From NCBI GenBank assembly GCA_046047615.1, contig JBJOHO010000068.1:1-64000 (forward strand): a DNA stretch of 64,000 bases, in the 5' to 3' direction. The translations under genes and the position numbers were made by a program. This document shows, piece by piece, positions 17,287 to 25,707 of this stretch. The notes below the pieces were generated by a model that saw nothing but the letters and a program-made list of their open reading frames with translations, was not told where the DNA came from and searched no databases. Within the stretch, counting starts at the first letter, position 1. Each line of letters opens with the position of its first letter. This stretch comes from ZC4RG30 sp046047615 (GTDB taxonomy: Bacteria > Pseudomonadota > Gammaproteobacteria > Steroidobacterales > Steroidobacteraceae).

Positions 17287-18504
17287 ATGAGTGGCACACG
17301 CATCCTGTTGGGTGTCTCCGGTGGCATCGCCGCCTACAAGGCGCCGGATCTGGTCCGGCGCCTGGTGGAGCGCGGTGCCGAGGTCCAGGTCGTGATGACG
17401 GCCGGGGCGCGGCAGTTCGTCTCCCCCATGACCTTCCAGGCCGTATCGGGCAGGCCCGTCCGCACCGACCTCTGGGATCACGCGGCCGAGGCGGGCATGA
17501 GCCACATCGAGCTGGCGCGCTGGGCGGACCTGCTGCTGGTGGCGCCGGCCACCGCCGACAGCCTGGCGCATCTCGCGCACGGTTTTGCCGACGACCTGCT
17601 GACCACGCTCTGTCTGGCGAGTGACGCGCCGCTGGCGGTCGCGCCGGCCATGAACCGCCTCATGTGGTCGCATCCGGCCACGCAAGCCAACCTCACGCTG
17701 CTGCGCAACCGTGGTGTGCACGTGATCGGGCCGGCCAGCGGCGGACAGGCCTGTGGCGAGACCGGCGCAGGCCGCATGGTGGAGCCGGCCGAAATCGCCG
17801 AGGCGGTCATGGCCTTGCTGCCGGTGGAGGGCCCGCTGGCCGGGCGCCGCGTGCTGGTCACGGCCGGTCCCACGCGCGAGAAGCTCGACCCGGTGCGTTT
17901 CATCAGCAACCGCAGTTCCGGAAAGATGGGCTATTCGATCGCGCAGGCGGCGCGCGGACTGGGTGCCGAGGTCGTGCTGGTCAGCGGGCCGGTCAGCCTG
18001 CCAGCGCCGCCTGGCGTGCGCCGCGTGATGGTCGAGAGCGCCCAGCAGATGCACGATGCCGTGATGGCGGAGATCTCCGGCACCGACCTGTTCATTGCCA
18101 CCGCAGCCGTGGCTGATTACCGGCCGGTCGAGCCCGTGGACTGCAAGATCAAGAAGGTCAGCGATACGCTGGAAGTGCGCCTGGAACGCACCACCGACAT
18201 CCTGGCTGCCGTGGCCGCCCTGCCAGACCGCCCCTATGTGGTCGGCTTTGCCGCCGAGACCCACGATGTCGAGGTGCACGCCCTGGCCAAGCTGGAGCGC
18301 AAGAACCTCGACCTGATCGCGGCAAACGAAGTCGGTGACTGCAAGGTCTTCGACCAAGATGACAACTCGCTGGTGCTGCTGTGGCGCGGTGGCGGCCGCC
18401 TCGAGTTGGGCGCCGCCAGCAAGCAGGTCCTCGCCCGGCGCCTGATGGAGTTCATCCTGCAGCACCTGCCGCCACGGCCTTCTGCTCCGCAGGGGCAGGC
18501 GTGA
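17287..18504 (+). CDS. coaBC: Bifunctional phosphopantothenoylcysteine decarboxylase / phosphopantothenate-cysteine ligase
   Basis: Carries out steps two and three of coenzyme A synthesis. The 405-residue product has the FMN-binding CoaC half (ILLGVSGGIAAYKAPDLVRR, the substrate motif PAMNRLMW, and the flexible flap near GETGAGRM) and the CoaB ligase half from about residue 185 (VTAGPTREKLDPVRFISNRS, then KIKKVSDTLEVRLERTTDIL). ATG 17287 is divergent from radC across 114 bases. Its stop overlaps the dut start. With coaD at 7.2 kb the window holds two genes of the pathway. Confidence 0.96.
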   Translation: MSGTRILLGVSGGIAAYKAPDLVRRLVERGAEVQVVMTAGARQFVSPMTFQAVSGRPVRTDLWDHAAEAGMSHIELARWADLLLVAPATADSLAHLAHGFADDLLTTLCLASDAPLAVAPAMNRLMWSHPATQANLTLLRNRGVHVIGPASGGQACGETGAGRMVEPAEIAEAVMALLPVEGPLAGRRVLVTAGPTREKLDPVRFISNRSSGKMGYSIAQAARGLGAEVVLVSGPVSLPAPPGVRRVMVESAQQMHDAVMAEISGTDLFIATAAVADYRPVEPVDCKIKKVSDTLEVRLERTTDILAAVAALPDRPYVVGFAAETHDVEVHALAKLERKNLDLIAANEVGDCKVFDQDDNSLVLLWRGGGRLELGAASKQVLARRLMEFILQHLPPRPSAPQGQA

Positions 18505-18965
18505 TGCACCGCCGCAACCTGCAGGTGCGTGTCCTCGATCCGCGCCTGGGCCGCGATTTTCCCTTGCCGGCCTATGCCACGGCGGGCTCGGCGGGCCTGG
18601 ACCTGCGCGCGATGGTCGACGGGCCGCACCTGTTGCCACCCGGCGACAGCGTGCTGTTGTCCACGGGGCTTGCGATACACCTTGCGGATCCGGCGCTGGC
18701 GGCCGTGGTGCTGCCGCGTTCCGGTCTGGGCCACAAGCATGGTGTCGTGCTCGGCAATCTCGTCGGCCTCATCGACTCGGACTACCAAGGTCCGTTGATG
18801 CTGTCCTGCTGGAACCGCGGCACACTTGCCTACACGATCCAGCCAGGTGAGCGCATCGCGCAGCTGGTGGTCGTTCCGGTGGTGCAGGTGGATCTCGAAG
18901 TGGTCGATGCCTTTGCTGGCAGCGAGCGTGGCGAGGGCGGCTTCGGTCACAGCGGGCGGGGTTGA
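18504..18965 (+). CDS. dut: Deoxyuridine 5'-triphosphate nucleotidohydrolase
   Basis: Hydrolyses dUTP to dUMP, keeping uracil out of DNA and supplying thymidylate synthesis. The 153-residue trimeric-type enzyme shows motif 1 AGSAGLDLRA, motif 2 LPRSGLGHKHGVVLGN, motif 3 GLIDSDYQGPL, motif 4 GERIAQLVV and motif 5 GEGGFGHSG. In motif 5 His replaces the more common Ser in GFGSTG. Start ATG overlaps the coaBC stop (TGATG), a conserved pairing. Confidence 0.95.
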   Translation: MHRRNLQVRVLDPRLGRDFPLPAYATAGSAGLDLRAMVDGPHLLPPGDSVLLSTGLAIHLADPALAAVVLPRSGLGHKHGVVLGNLVGLIDSDYQGPLMLSCWNRGTLAYTIQPGERIAQLVVVPVVQVDLEVVDAFAGSERGEGGFGHSGRG

Positions 18966-19023
18966 AAGCGGCGCTTCCCCGGTTCAGCCCGCGTTAATCG
19001 CCGCGGGCCTAGAAGTGGAAGCC

Positions 19024-19599
19024 ATGAACACCCCAGTTTCGATCCGCAGCGTCTCGCGCGCCCTGGCCTTTGCGGCCGGTGCCGCGTCCTTCCTGGCCCT
19101 GTCGGGCTGCGTCGTCCCCGAGGCGATGGGTGAGCCCGCACCGCGTCGCGCCATGCCTCCCCCGTCCTCCCCGGAGCCCCGCGTGTTCGCCTACCCGATG
19201 CGCGGGCAGGACAGCGCCCAGCAGGACCGCGACCGCTACGAGTGCCACAACTGGGCGGTGTCGCAGAGCGGTTTCGACCCGGGCCGCGGTCCGGTGTCCG
19301 ACGCCGGACGCCCGGCAACCGCCCAGAACCGTGCGGACGCTGCCCAGTCCGCTGCGGTGACCGCGGCGGTCGGCGCCGTCATCGGCGCCATTGCTGCACC
19401 CAAGGGCGATGCCGCCAAGGGCGCCATCGTCGGCGCCGCAGCCGGTGGCCTGCTGGGTGCCGCCGCCGCCGAGGCGGAAGCCGCAGAGTCCGGTCGTGCG
19501 GCCGTCCGCCGCGACGTTGCGGAACACCGGCGCGGCAGTGCGGAATACCGCCGCGCCATGGCGGCCTGCCTCGAAGGCCGTGGTTACAGCGTCCGGTGA
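19024..19599 (+). CDS. Glycine-zipper outer-membrane lipoprotein-like protein
   Basis: The 191-residue product has a lipoprotein signal peptide (LAFAAGAASFLALSGC, lipid-modified Cys). A Pro-rich stretch follows, then the block DRYECHNWAVSQSGFDP, then a glycine-zipper segment of about 50 residues of Ala/Gly helices (VTAAVGAVIGAIAAP, GAIVGAAAGGLLGAAAA), and the ending AACLEGRGYSVR. Glycine zippers of this kind associate with membranes. The two conserved blocks that flank the zipper recur together in the next gene. Start ATG has GTGGAAG upstream. Function unknown; envelope location is predicted. Confidence 0.8.
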   Translation: MNTPVSIRSVSRALAFAAGAASFLALSGCVVPEAMGEPAPRRAMPPPSSPEPRVFAYPMRGQDSAQQDRDRYECHNWAVSQSGFDPGRGPVSDAGRPATAQNRADAAQSAAVTAAVGAVIGAIAAPKGDAAKGAIVGAAAGGLLGAAAAEAEAAESGRAAVRRDVAEHRRGSAEYRRAMAACLEGRGYSVR

Positions 19600-19636
19600 T
19601 TCTCCGTCCGCAAGGCGTTACGCCAGGAGGTCTGCC

Positions 19637-20473
19637 ATGAATCCTCATGCGTCGAGCAAGCTTGTTCTCGTGGCCTGTGCCGCAGTTGCGGCCGCGGCCC
19701 TGGCCACGCCGCTGGCTGCCGGCACCAACGCGGCGGCCATCGCGGCCGCCCAGCGGGAGCGCGAGGCCCGCGAAACTCAAGCGGACTATGGGCGCGAGTC
19801 GCGTGGCAACCGGCCGCGCCGTGACGAGCGGCAGGAACCGCCGCGGCCAGCATCACGTGAAGACCGGTCGCGCCGGGAGGCGTGGCACGACACGCCGCGT
19901 TTCCAGGGGCGCGACGACCATTGGCGGGACTATCGCCCGGTCCCCCGTCCGGCGCGCCACGCGCCGCCACCGCGCCAGTTCACGCGGCTGCCCTCAGGGC
20001 ACCGCCATTACGACTGGAACGGTGCCCGCTGGTACCACTACCGTGGCAGCTGGTACCAGCCCTACGGCAACCGCTATGTCGTTGTCGGTGCCCCCTACGG
20101 CCTGTACGTCTCGGTGCTGCCGAGCTACCACACGACCTTCTGGTTTGGCGGCACGCGCTATTTCTTCGCGGACGACATCTACTACACGTACGAACCCGCC
20201 CGGCGCGGCTATGTGGTGACCCGCTCGCCGTATGCGCGCGACGAGGAGGAGCAGGGCGAGAGCCGCGCCGCTGTGGCACCCGTGGTCTACGTCTACCCGA
20301 CGCAGGGGCAGAGCGAGCAGCAGCAGGCGGATGACCGCTACGCCTGCCATCGCTGGGCCGTCGACCAGTCCGGCTACGACCCCACCGTCGGGAGCTACGA
20401 TCCGGACCGGCGTGCGGAATACGACCGCGCGCAGACCGCCTGCCTGACCGGCCGCGGTTACAGCGTCAGATAG
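19637..20473 (+). CDS. Exported protein with DUF6515-like aromatic region
   Basis: A 278-residue product with a signal peptide (LVLVACAAVAAAALATPLAAG), a charged, Arg-rich low-complexity stretch (30-110), then a Tyr/Trp-rich section (HYDWNGARWYHYRGSWYQP, RYFFADDIYYTYEPA) of the type found in small exported proteins of unknown role, and a C-terminal module DRYACHRWAVDQSGYDP...ACLTGRGYSVR. That module matches the one in the gene just upstream. AGGAGG lies seven bases before ATG 19637. Probably cotranscribed with the lipoprotein gene, from which it is separated by 37 bases. No function can be given. Confidence 0.78.
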   Translation: MNPHASSKLVLVACAAVAAAALATPLAAGTNAAAIAAAQREREARETQADYGRESRGNRPRRDERQEPPRPASREDRSRREAWHDTPRFQGRDDHWRDYRPVPRPARHAPPPRQFTRLPSGHRHYDWNGARWYHYRGSWYQPYGNRYVVVGAPYGLYVSVLPSYHTTFWFGGTRYFFADDIYYTYEPARRGYVVTRSPYARDEEEQGESRAAVAPVVYVYPTQGQSEQQQADDRYACHRWAVDQSGYDPTVGSYDPDRRAEYDRAQTACLTGRGYSVR

Positions 20474-20492
20474 CGCGCGACGGCAGCGCGGG

Positions 20493-21176
20493 TCAGCGCA
20501 GCCCTTGGCTGACCAGCAGCTGCTGGTAGCGTTTGATGTCCGCGTCGAAACTGGCGCGGACTTCTTCCAATTCCTTCTGGCGCGTGACCAGCGATGACCG
20601 CTGGCTGCGCGCGTCCGCCAGCGTCCTGACGATCTCGGCTGCCAAGGCATCGGGCATGCGCGGTGCGTTGGCGTTGGCCGCATAGGGCCTGAAATTGCCC
20701 ACGCGGGCGCGCAGCGACTCCAGGCGCCGCCCCAGCGACACCAGGTAGGCCTCCGACGCCGTGATCTGTGCGGTGATCTGGGTCACCCGCTCGTCGCGCA
20801 GTTGGGCGATTTCGCGTTCAGACGAATAGGTGACGAGCAGGAAACGGTCATGCCGGCGTTGCCTGTCGCTGGCCTGCGCGCGCTCCCGGGCGGCAATGGC
20901 CTCGGCCTCGCTGAGGCGTGGCGGTTGTTCGCGCACCGTCACGCCGTCCCGACTCATCACGGCGACGGCGCCCTGCGAGTACTGCTGGGGCACGTGGTCG
21001 CCGTAGTGGGTGACGCCGTCGGCGTCTTTCCAGCGATAGGTCTGCCCGGGCTCGCTGCCTCGCGCCGCCGGGCCGGCCGCGGCGAGCCCTTCGAGTGGCA
21101 GGCAGGCGCCATACAGGCACAGCAGCGCCACGCGGAGTGAGGCTGCCGTGATGCGCTGGCGGTCAGCCGATGCCAA
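20493..21176 (-). CDS. Exported DUF4124 protein with coiled coil
   Basis: After a predicted signal peptide comes the DUF4124 signature YRWKDADGVTHYGDHVP (consensus YkWxDxxGxxhYsDxPP), a small domain common in gammaproteobacterial envelope proteins. The rest (residues 75-225) is charged and helical with heptad-like spacing, probably coiled coil. I take TTG 21176 as the start since it gives a normal signal peptide; a GTG at 21131 is possible. The start overlaps the pyrE stop by 14 bases, so it is read in the same transcript. Function unknown. Confidence 0.75.
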   Translation of the reverse strand: MASADRQRITAASLRVALLCLYGACLPLEGLAAAGPAARGSEPGQTYRWKDADGVTHYGDHVPQQYSQGAVAVMSRDGVTVREQPPRLSEAEAIAARERAQASDRQRRHDRFLLVTYSSEREIAQLRDERVTQITAQITASEAYLVSLGRRLESLRARVGNFRPYAANANAPRMPDALAAEIVRTLADARSQRSSLVTRQKELEEVRASFDADIKRYQQLLVSQGLR

Positions 21177-21834
21177 ATTCTGCACGGTAGGCTTCCATGG
21201 CATCGAGATGGTGGGTCTGCAGCCCCCCGGTGCCGCTGCGTACCGCATCGATGAGCGTGCCGAGGGTGAGGATGCTCAGGCAGGGGATGCCGTAGAGCCG
21301 ACCGACTTCCTGCACTGCCGACTCCGGCAAGGTGGCCCCGGTGGCGGGATCGCGGCCGCGCTCCTGACGGTCCAGGGCCAGCACGACGCCCGCGGGCTCG
21401 GCGCCGGCGGCACGGATGATCTCGATGGACTCGCGGATCGCGGTGCCCGCGGTGATCACGTCGTCGATGATCAGCACGCGGCCTGCCAGCTTGCGACCCA
21501 CGAGGTGCCCCCCCTCGCCGTGCGACTTGGCTTCCTTGCGGTTGAAGGCGAAGGGCAGGTTGCGGCCGTGCTCGCGGTACAACGCGGCGGCCGTGGCAGC
21601 CACCAGCGGGATGCCCTTGTAGGCGGGCCCGAACAGCAGGTCGGCCTGCAGTCCCGAGGCGGCGATGGTGGCCGCATAGGCGCTGCCCAGCACATCGAGC
21701 GAAGCGCCGTCGTCGAACGCGCCCGCATTGAAGAAATACGGGCTCGTGCGGCCGGACTTCAGGGTGAAGCTGCCGAAGCGTAGGGCCTGCCGTTGCAGGG
21801 CAAGCTCGAGGAAGGTGCGCTGGTGGGGCTGCAT
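21163..21834 (-). CDS. pyrE: Orotate phosphoribosyltransferase
   Basis: Converts orotate and PRPP to OMP in pyrimidine synthesis. The 223-residue product has the N-terminal FGSFTLKSGRTSPYFFNAG typical of the enzyme, the flexible catalytic loop RKEAKSHGEGG, and the PRPP-binding motif VLIIDDVITAGTAIRES. ATG 21834 is where homology starts. Divergent from xth across 88 bases. Confidence 0.96.
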   Translation of the reverse strand: MQPHQRTFLELALQRQALRFGSFTLKSGRTSPYFFNAGAFDDGASLDVLGSAYAATIAASGLQADLLFGPAYKGIPLVAATAAALYREHGRNLPFAFNRKEAKSHGEGGHLVGRKLAGRVLIIDDVITAGTAIRESIEIIRAAGAEPAGVVLALDRQERGRDPATGATLPESAVQEVGRLYGIPCLSILTLGTLIDAVRSGTGGLQTHHLDAMEAYRAEFGIG

Positions 21835-21922
21835 CACGGGTCTGCCGGGAAACTGGCAGGCACTCTCCCAAGCGTCGCGAAGGGTGTCAATCCGGCGCAG
21901 CGCAGCAGCTATCATCCGTACT

Positions 21923-22690
21923 GTGAGAATCATCACACTCAACGTGAATGGCATCCGTTCCGCCGCTGCCAAGGGGGCGTTCCGCTGGCTTGCCAGGCAG
22001 GACGCTGACGTCGTCTGCCTGCAGGAGACCAAGGCGCAGGAACACCAGTTGGACGGCCACGGCTGCGAGCTGCCGGGCTACAGCAGCCACTACTTCGACG
22101 CCGTCAAGCCCGGCTATGCGGGTGTTGCGCTGTTCAGCCGCCGCCCACCGGATGAGGTCATCCGCGGCTTCGGTGTCGAGGAATTCGATGCGGAGGGCCG
22201 TTACCTCGAGGCCCGATTCGGCGCGCTCGCGGTGGTCTCGCTGTACCTGCCCTCAGGCTCCGCCGGGCCGCACCGCCAGGCGTCCAAGTTCCGTTTCCTC
22301 GATGCCTTCCTGCCGCACCTGCAGCAACTGGCGCACAGTGGCCGCAACACCTTGCTCTGTGGCGACTGGAACATCGCCCACAAGGCCATCGACCTGAAGA
22401 ACTGGAAGTCCAACCAGAAGAACTCCGGCTTCCTGCCGGAGGAGCGCGCCTGGCTCGACCGGCTCTATGGTGAGCTGGGTTTCGTCGACACCTTCCGCGA
22501 GGTGAACGACCAGCCGGACCAGTACACCTGGTGGTCCAACCGCGGCCAGGCCTGGGCGAAGAACGTTGGCTGGCGCATCGATTACCAGGTGGGCAGCCCG
22601 GGTCTGTCAGGCAAGGCGCGCGCGGCATCCATCTACAAGGACGAGCGCTTCTCCGACCATGCGCCGCTGACCATCGACTATGACCTCTGA
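21923..22690 (+). CDS. xth: Exodeoxyribonuclease III (AP endonuclease)
   Basis: Cleaves abasic sites and trims 3' ends in base-excision repair. The 255-residue product starts RIITLNVNGIRSAA, with the metal-binding glutamate in CLQETK, then GYAGVALFSR, the catalytic LCGDWNIAH and the terminal DERFSDHAPLTIDYDL. The start is a GTG at 21923; TATCAT at 21910-21915 would make the transcript nearly leaderless, a weak observation. Its end overlaps ampG by 11 bases. Sits opposite pyrE, as in several gammaproteobacteria. Confidence 0.94.
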   Translation: MRIITLNVNGIRSAAAKGAFRWLARQDADVVCLQETKAQEHQLDGHGCELPGYSSHYFDAVKPGYAGVALFSRRPPDEVIRGFGVEEFDAEGRYLEARFGALAVVSLYLPSGSAGPHRQASKFRFLDAFLPHLQQLAHSGRNTLLCGDWNIAHKAIDLKNWKSNQKNSGFLPEERAWLDRLYGELGFVDTFREVNDQPDQYTWWSNRGQAWAKNVGWRIDYQVGSPGLSGKARAASIYKDERFSDHAPLTIDYDL

Positions 22691-23984
22691 TCTGCTGTCC
22701 GCGCTGCGCCCGTATCTGGCGCGCGCCCCGCTCGCGGCACTGTTGCTGGGCATTTCCTCCGGCGCGCCCTATGCACTGATCGGTGCGACGCTCACCACGC
22801 GGCTGGCGCAGGACGGCCTGTCGAAGCGCACCGTCACCACCTTCACGCTGGTGTTCCTGGCCTACAACCTGAAGTGGCTCTGGGCCTGGATGGTCGATGG
22901 CCTGCGCCTGCCCTTGCTGGGCCGCTTGGGCCAGCGCGTGTCGTGGATGCTGCTGGCGGGCCTGCTGGTCATTGCGGCAGTAGCCAATCTTGCCTTCATC
23001 GAGCCTGCCGCCAGTCTGGTCGCGACCGCACAGGCGGCGATCCTGCTCGGCATCGCGGGAGCGACCTACGACATCGTCATCGATGCCTACCGCATCGAGA
23101 GCCTGGAGCCTGTGCAACTGGGCGTCGGTGCCGGCATGTCGCAGTACGGCTGGCGTATCGGCGCTGCGGGCACAGGCGCGCTCGCCCTGGTCGTGGCGGC
23201 GCGCAGCGACTGGACCACGGCCTACCTCGCCTGCAGCGCCTTCGCGCTGCCGGCGATGTTCGCCGCGCTGTGGCTTGGCGAGCCGGCGCGACGCCGGTTG
23301 ACTGCACCGCGCGAAGGGTGGCGACAGGCCATCGCAGCCGTGGCCGGGCCCTTGTCCGAGTTCCTGCGCCGGCGCGGCGCCCTGCTGGTGCTGCTGTTCA
23401 TCCTGGTGCACAAGATCGGCGACACGCTCGCGAATCTCACCTTCCGCCTGCTGTTCGAGGAACTCGGATTCAGCAACGACGAGATCGCGGTCTACGACAT
23501 CGGTTTCGGTTTCTGGGCCTTCCTGGCGGGCATCTTCGCCGGCGGCGTGCTCTATGCGCGGCTCGGTCTGAAGGCCTCGGTGCTGTGGAGCCTCGTGCTG
23601 ATGGCCGTCTCGAACCTCTCCTTCGCCCTGCTGGCTGCGGTGGGCCACTCCAATGCGCTGCTGGCGGCTGCGATCGGCTTCGAAAACCTGGCCAGCGGCA
23701 TCGGCGGTGTCACGGTCGTTGCCTATTTCTCGGCGCTCTGCGACCTGCGCTACACCGCGGCGCAGTACGCACTCATCTCCGCGGCCGCCAGCGTCGTCGG
23801 CCGGCTGCTCAGCGGCACCACCGCAGGGCTGCTCATCGAGCGCCTCGGCTACGTGGACTTCTACCTGCTGACCACGTTGGCTGCCGTGCCGGGCGTGCTG
23901 TTGTTCTGGTGGATGACCCGCAGTGGCATGGTCGAGGCTTCGGTGGGCACGGCAGCCCGCGACGCCCCAGGTGCGACCCCATGA
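22680..23984 (+). CDS. ampG: AmpG-type muropeptide permease (MFS)
   Basis: Inner-membrane transporter that brings GlcNAc-anhydroMurNAc peptides back to the cytoplasm for cell-wall recycling. The 434-residue product has about 12 hydrophobic segments. The family start is seen as LLLGISSGAPYALIGATLTT, then AYNLKWLWAWMVD and QAAILLGIAGATYDIVIDAY, and later NLASGIGGVTVVAYFSALCD. Length is shorter than E. coli AmpG (491) but typical of proteobacterial homologues. Translationally coupled with xth before it and the Rieske gene after it (ATGA). Confidence 0.9.
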   Translation: MTSDLLSALRPYLARAPLAALLLGISSGAPYALIGATLTTRLAQDGLSKRTVTTFTLVFLAYNLKWLWAWMVDGLRLPLLGRLGQRVSWMLLAGLLVIAAVANLAFIEPAASLVATAQAAILLGIAGATYDIVIDAYRIESLEPVQLGVGAGMSQYGWRIGAAGTGALALVVAARSDWTTAYLACSAFALPAMFAALWLGEPARRRLTAPREGWRQAIAAVAGPLSEFLRRRGALLVLLFILVHKIGDTLANLTFRLLFEELGFSNDEIAVYDIGFGFWAFLAGIFAGGVLYARLGLKASVLWSLVLMAVSNLSFALLAAVGHSNALLAAAIGFENLASGIGGVTVVAYFSALCDLRYTAAQYALISAAASVVGRLLSGTTAGLLIERLGYVDFYLLTTLAAVPGVLLFWWMTRSGMVEASVGTAARDAPGATP

Positions 23985-24367
23985 GCAGGCAGTTCGATGC
24001 GGGCCTGGTGCTCTGCGCCCTGGCCGAGGTGCAGGACGGCGGCACGCGGGGTTTCACGCTGGGTGACGGCGACTGGCCGTTGCGTGGTCTTGTGGTGCGG
24101 CATGGCGACACGGCCGTGGCATTCGTCAACCAATGCCCGCATGCCGGCCACCGGCTCAATTTCCTGCCGGACCGCTTCCTGACGCCGGATGGCGGGCGCA
24201 TCCTCTGCCTCTCGCACGGCGCGCAGTTCGACAAGCGCAGCGGGGAATGTGTCGCTGGACCCTGCGTCGGTGAGGCCCTGAGGCCCATTCCAGTCGAGGT
24301 GGCCGACGGCTGCGTGCGACTTGCCGCAGCCGTGGACGCCGATGCCCTGATGACGCGCTGGTGGTGA
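23981..24367 (+). CDS. Small Rieske [2Fe-2S] ferredoxin-like protein
   Basis: A soluble 128-residue protein with one Rieske domain. The cluster ligands are plain: Cys52 and His54 in QCPHAGHRLNF, Cys76 and His79 in CLSHGAQFDKRSGEC. It resembles the small Rieske proteins and ferredoxin components (NirD or dioxygenase ferredoxin type), but no oxygenase is next to it. Start overlaps the ampG stop by four bases. Likely an electron carrier; partner unknown. Confidence 0.88.
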   Translation: MSRQFDAGLVLCALAEVQDGGTRGFTLGDGDWPLRGLVVRHGDTAVAFVNQCPHAGHRLNFLPDRFLTPDGGRILCLSHGAQFDKRSGECVAGPCVGEALRPIPVEVADGCVRLAAAVDADALMTRWW

Positions 24368-24374
24368 GGGAGCC

Positions 24375-25004
24375 ATGCTCGAACAATTGCTGACCTTCTT
24401 CGTCGTGTTCCTCGTGGTCGTCGAACCGCTGGGCGTGATCCCGCTGTTCGTCGCGCTCACCGAGGGCCTGACCGATCCCGAGCGGCGTCGCATCGCGCGC
24501 AAAGGCGTGCTGATCGCCGCGGGCATCCTCGTGGTGTTCGCGCTGGTGGGTGGCAGCTTCCTGCGCGTCATGGGCATCGACATCCAGTCGTTCCGCATCT
24601 TCGGCGGCATCCTGCTGCTGCTGATCGCGCTCGAGATGGTGTTCGCCCGCCAGGACGGCACGCGTACTTCCAACCCGGAGGAAGAGGAGAGCCGGCACCG
24701 CCGCGACATCTCGGTGTTCCCGCTGGCCTTCCCCTTCATCGCCGGGCCGGGTGCCATGACCACCATCCTGCTGGCCTTCGCGCCCGCGCAGGACCAGCCG
24801 TTGCTGTTTGCCGGCCTGCTCGCCTGCGTCGCCGTAGTGCTGGTCTGCGCGCTGCTGACGCTGTACCTCGCCTCGCCCCTGATGCGCGTGCTGGGGGTCA
24901 CCGGCGCCAACGTGCTCAACCGCCTGTTTGGCGTGGTGCTGGGTGCGCTGGCCGTGCAGTACGTGGTCGATGGCGTGCGTGGCCAGTTCCCCACGCTGGG
25001 TTGA
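24375..25004 (+). CDS. MarC-family integral membrane protein
   Basis: 209 residues with six predicted helices in two halves. FFVVFLVVVEPLGVIPLFVAL at the start and FPLAFPFIAGPGAMTTILLAF in the middle are the internal repeat that marks the MarC/YchE/UPF0056 family. Transport function is not established. Begins seven bases after the Rieske gene; last member of the xth-ampG-Rieske-marC run, and convergent with trmB after six bases. Confidence 0.9.
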   Translation: MLEQLLTFFVVFLVVVEPLGVIPLFVALTEGLTDPERRRIARKGVLIAAGILVVFALVGGSFLRVMGIDIQSFRIFGGILLLLIALEMVFARQDGTRTSNPEEEESRHRRDISVFPLAFPFIAGPGAMTTILLAFAPAQDQPLLFAGLLACVAVVLVCALLTLYLASPLMRVLGVTGANVLNRLFGVVLGALAVQYVVDGVRGQFPTLG

Positions 25005-25010
25005 CGGCGC

Positions 25011-25706
25011 TCAGTCGACGCGCGCGAAGGCCAGATCCCTCACTTCATGGCCCAGACGTTCGCCGCGGCGCTCGAAGCGCGTCTGCGCGCGGTCCGCGTA
25101 GCGCGGCACATAGTCCGCGGTCGGTGAGAGGTTGCGCAGCCGCGGCTGCCGCGACAGCACGTCCAGCATCTGTTCCGCATACGGAACCCAGTCGGTGGCC
25201 AGGCGCAGCACGCCCCCCGGGGCCAGACGCGAGCTGGCCAGCTCGATGAAGGCGTCCTGCACCAGGCGGCGCTTGTGGTGGCGCTTCTTGTGCCACGGGT
25301 CCGGGAACAGGATGAGGATCTCGGCGAGCGAGGCTGGCGGGATCTGTCGCGCCAGCACTTCCACGGCGTCATGGCAGAACAGGCGCAGGTTGCCAAGGCT
25401 GCGCTGCTCGATGAGTTGCAGCAGGTGGCCGACGCCCGGCGGGTGCACCTCGATGCCGATGAAATCCTGTTCCGGCCGCGCCGCGGCGAGGTCCGCGAGG
25501 TGTTCGCCGTTGCCGAAGCCGATCTCCAGCACGCGGGGCGCGGATCGCCCGAACACCGCGTCGAGGTCCAGCAGCGTGTCGTCCGGCGCCAGACCGTAAC
25601 GGGGCCACAAGGTCTCCAGCGCCTGGCGCTGGCCCGTGGTCATCCGGCCGGCGCGCACCACGAAACTGCGGATGCTGCGTTGATGCGGCGGGGCGTGTTC
25701 GTCCAT
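25011..25706 (-). CDS. trmB: tRNA (guanine-N7-)-methyltransferase
   Basis: Forms m7G46 in the tRNA variable loop. The 231-residue product has the N-terminal IRSFVVRAGRMTTGQRQALE, the SAM motif VLEIGFGNGEHLADLAAARP, the family signature LILFPDPWHKKRHHKRR and RLATDWVPYAEQM. ATG 25706 lies one base beyond the uup stop, so the two genes are coupled. Confidence 0.95.
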   Translation of the reverse strand: MDEHAPPHQRSIRSFVVRAGRMTTGQRQALETLWPRYGLAPDDTLLDLDAVFGRSAPRVLEIGFGNGEHLADLAAARPEQDFIGIEVHPPGVGHLLQLIEQRSLGNLRLFCHDAVEVLARQIPPASLAEILILFPDPWHKKRHHKRRLVQDAFIELASSRLAPGGVLRLATDWVPYAEQMLDVLSRQPRLRNLSPTADYVPRYADRAQTRFERRGERLGHEVRDLAFARVD

Positions 25707-25707
25707 C

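Noticed and set aside
18987..19008. 7-bp GC-rich hairpin after dut as a terminator
   Set aside because: It has an 8-base loop and no following T run, and the next gene may be cotranscribed.
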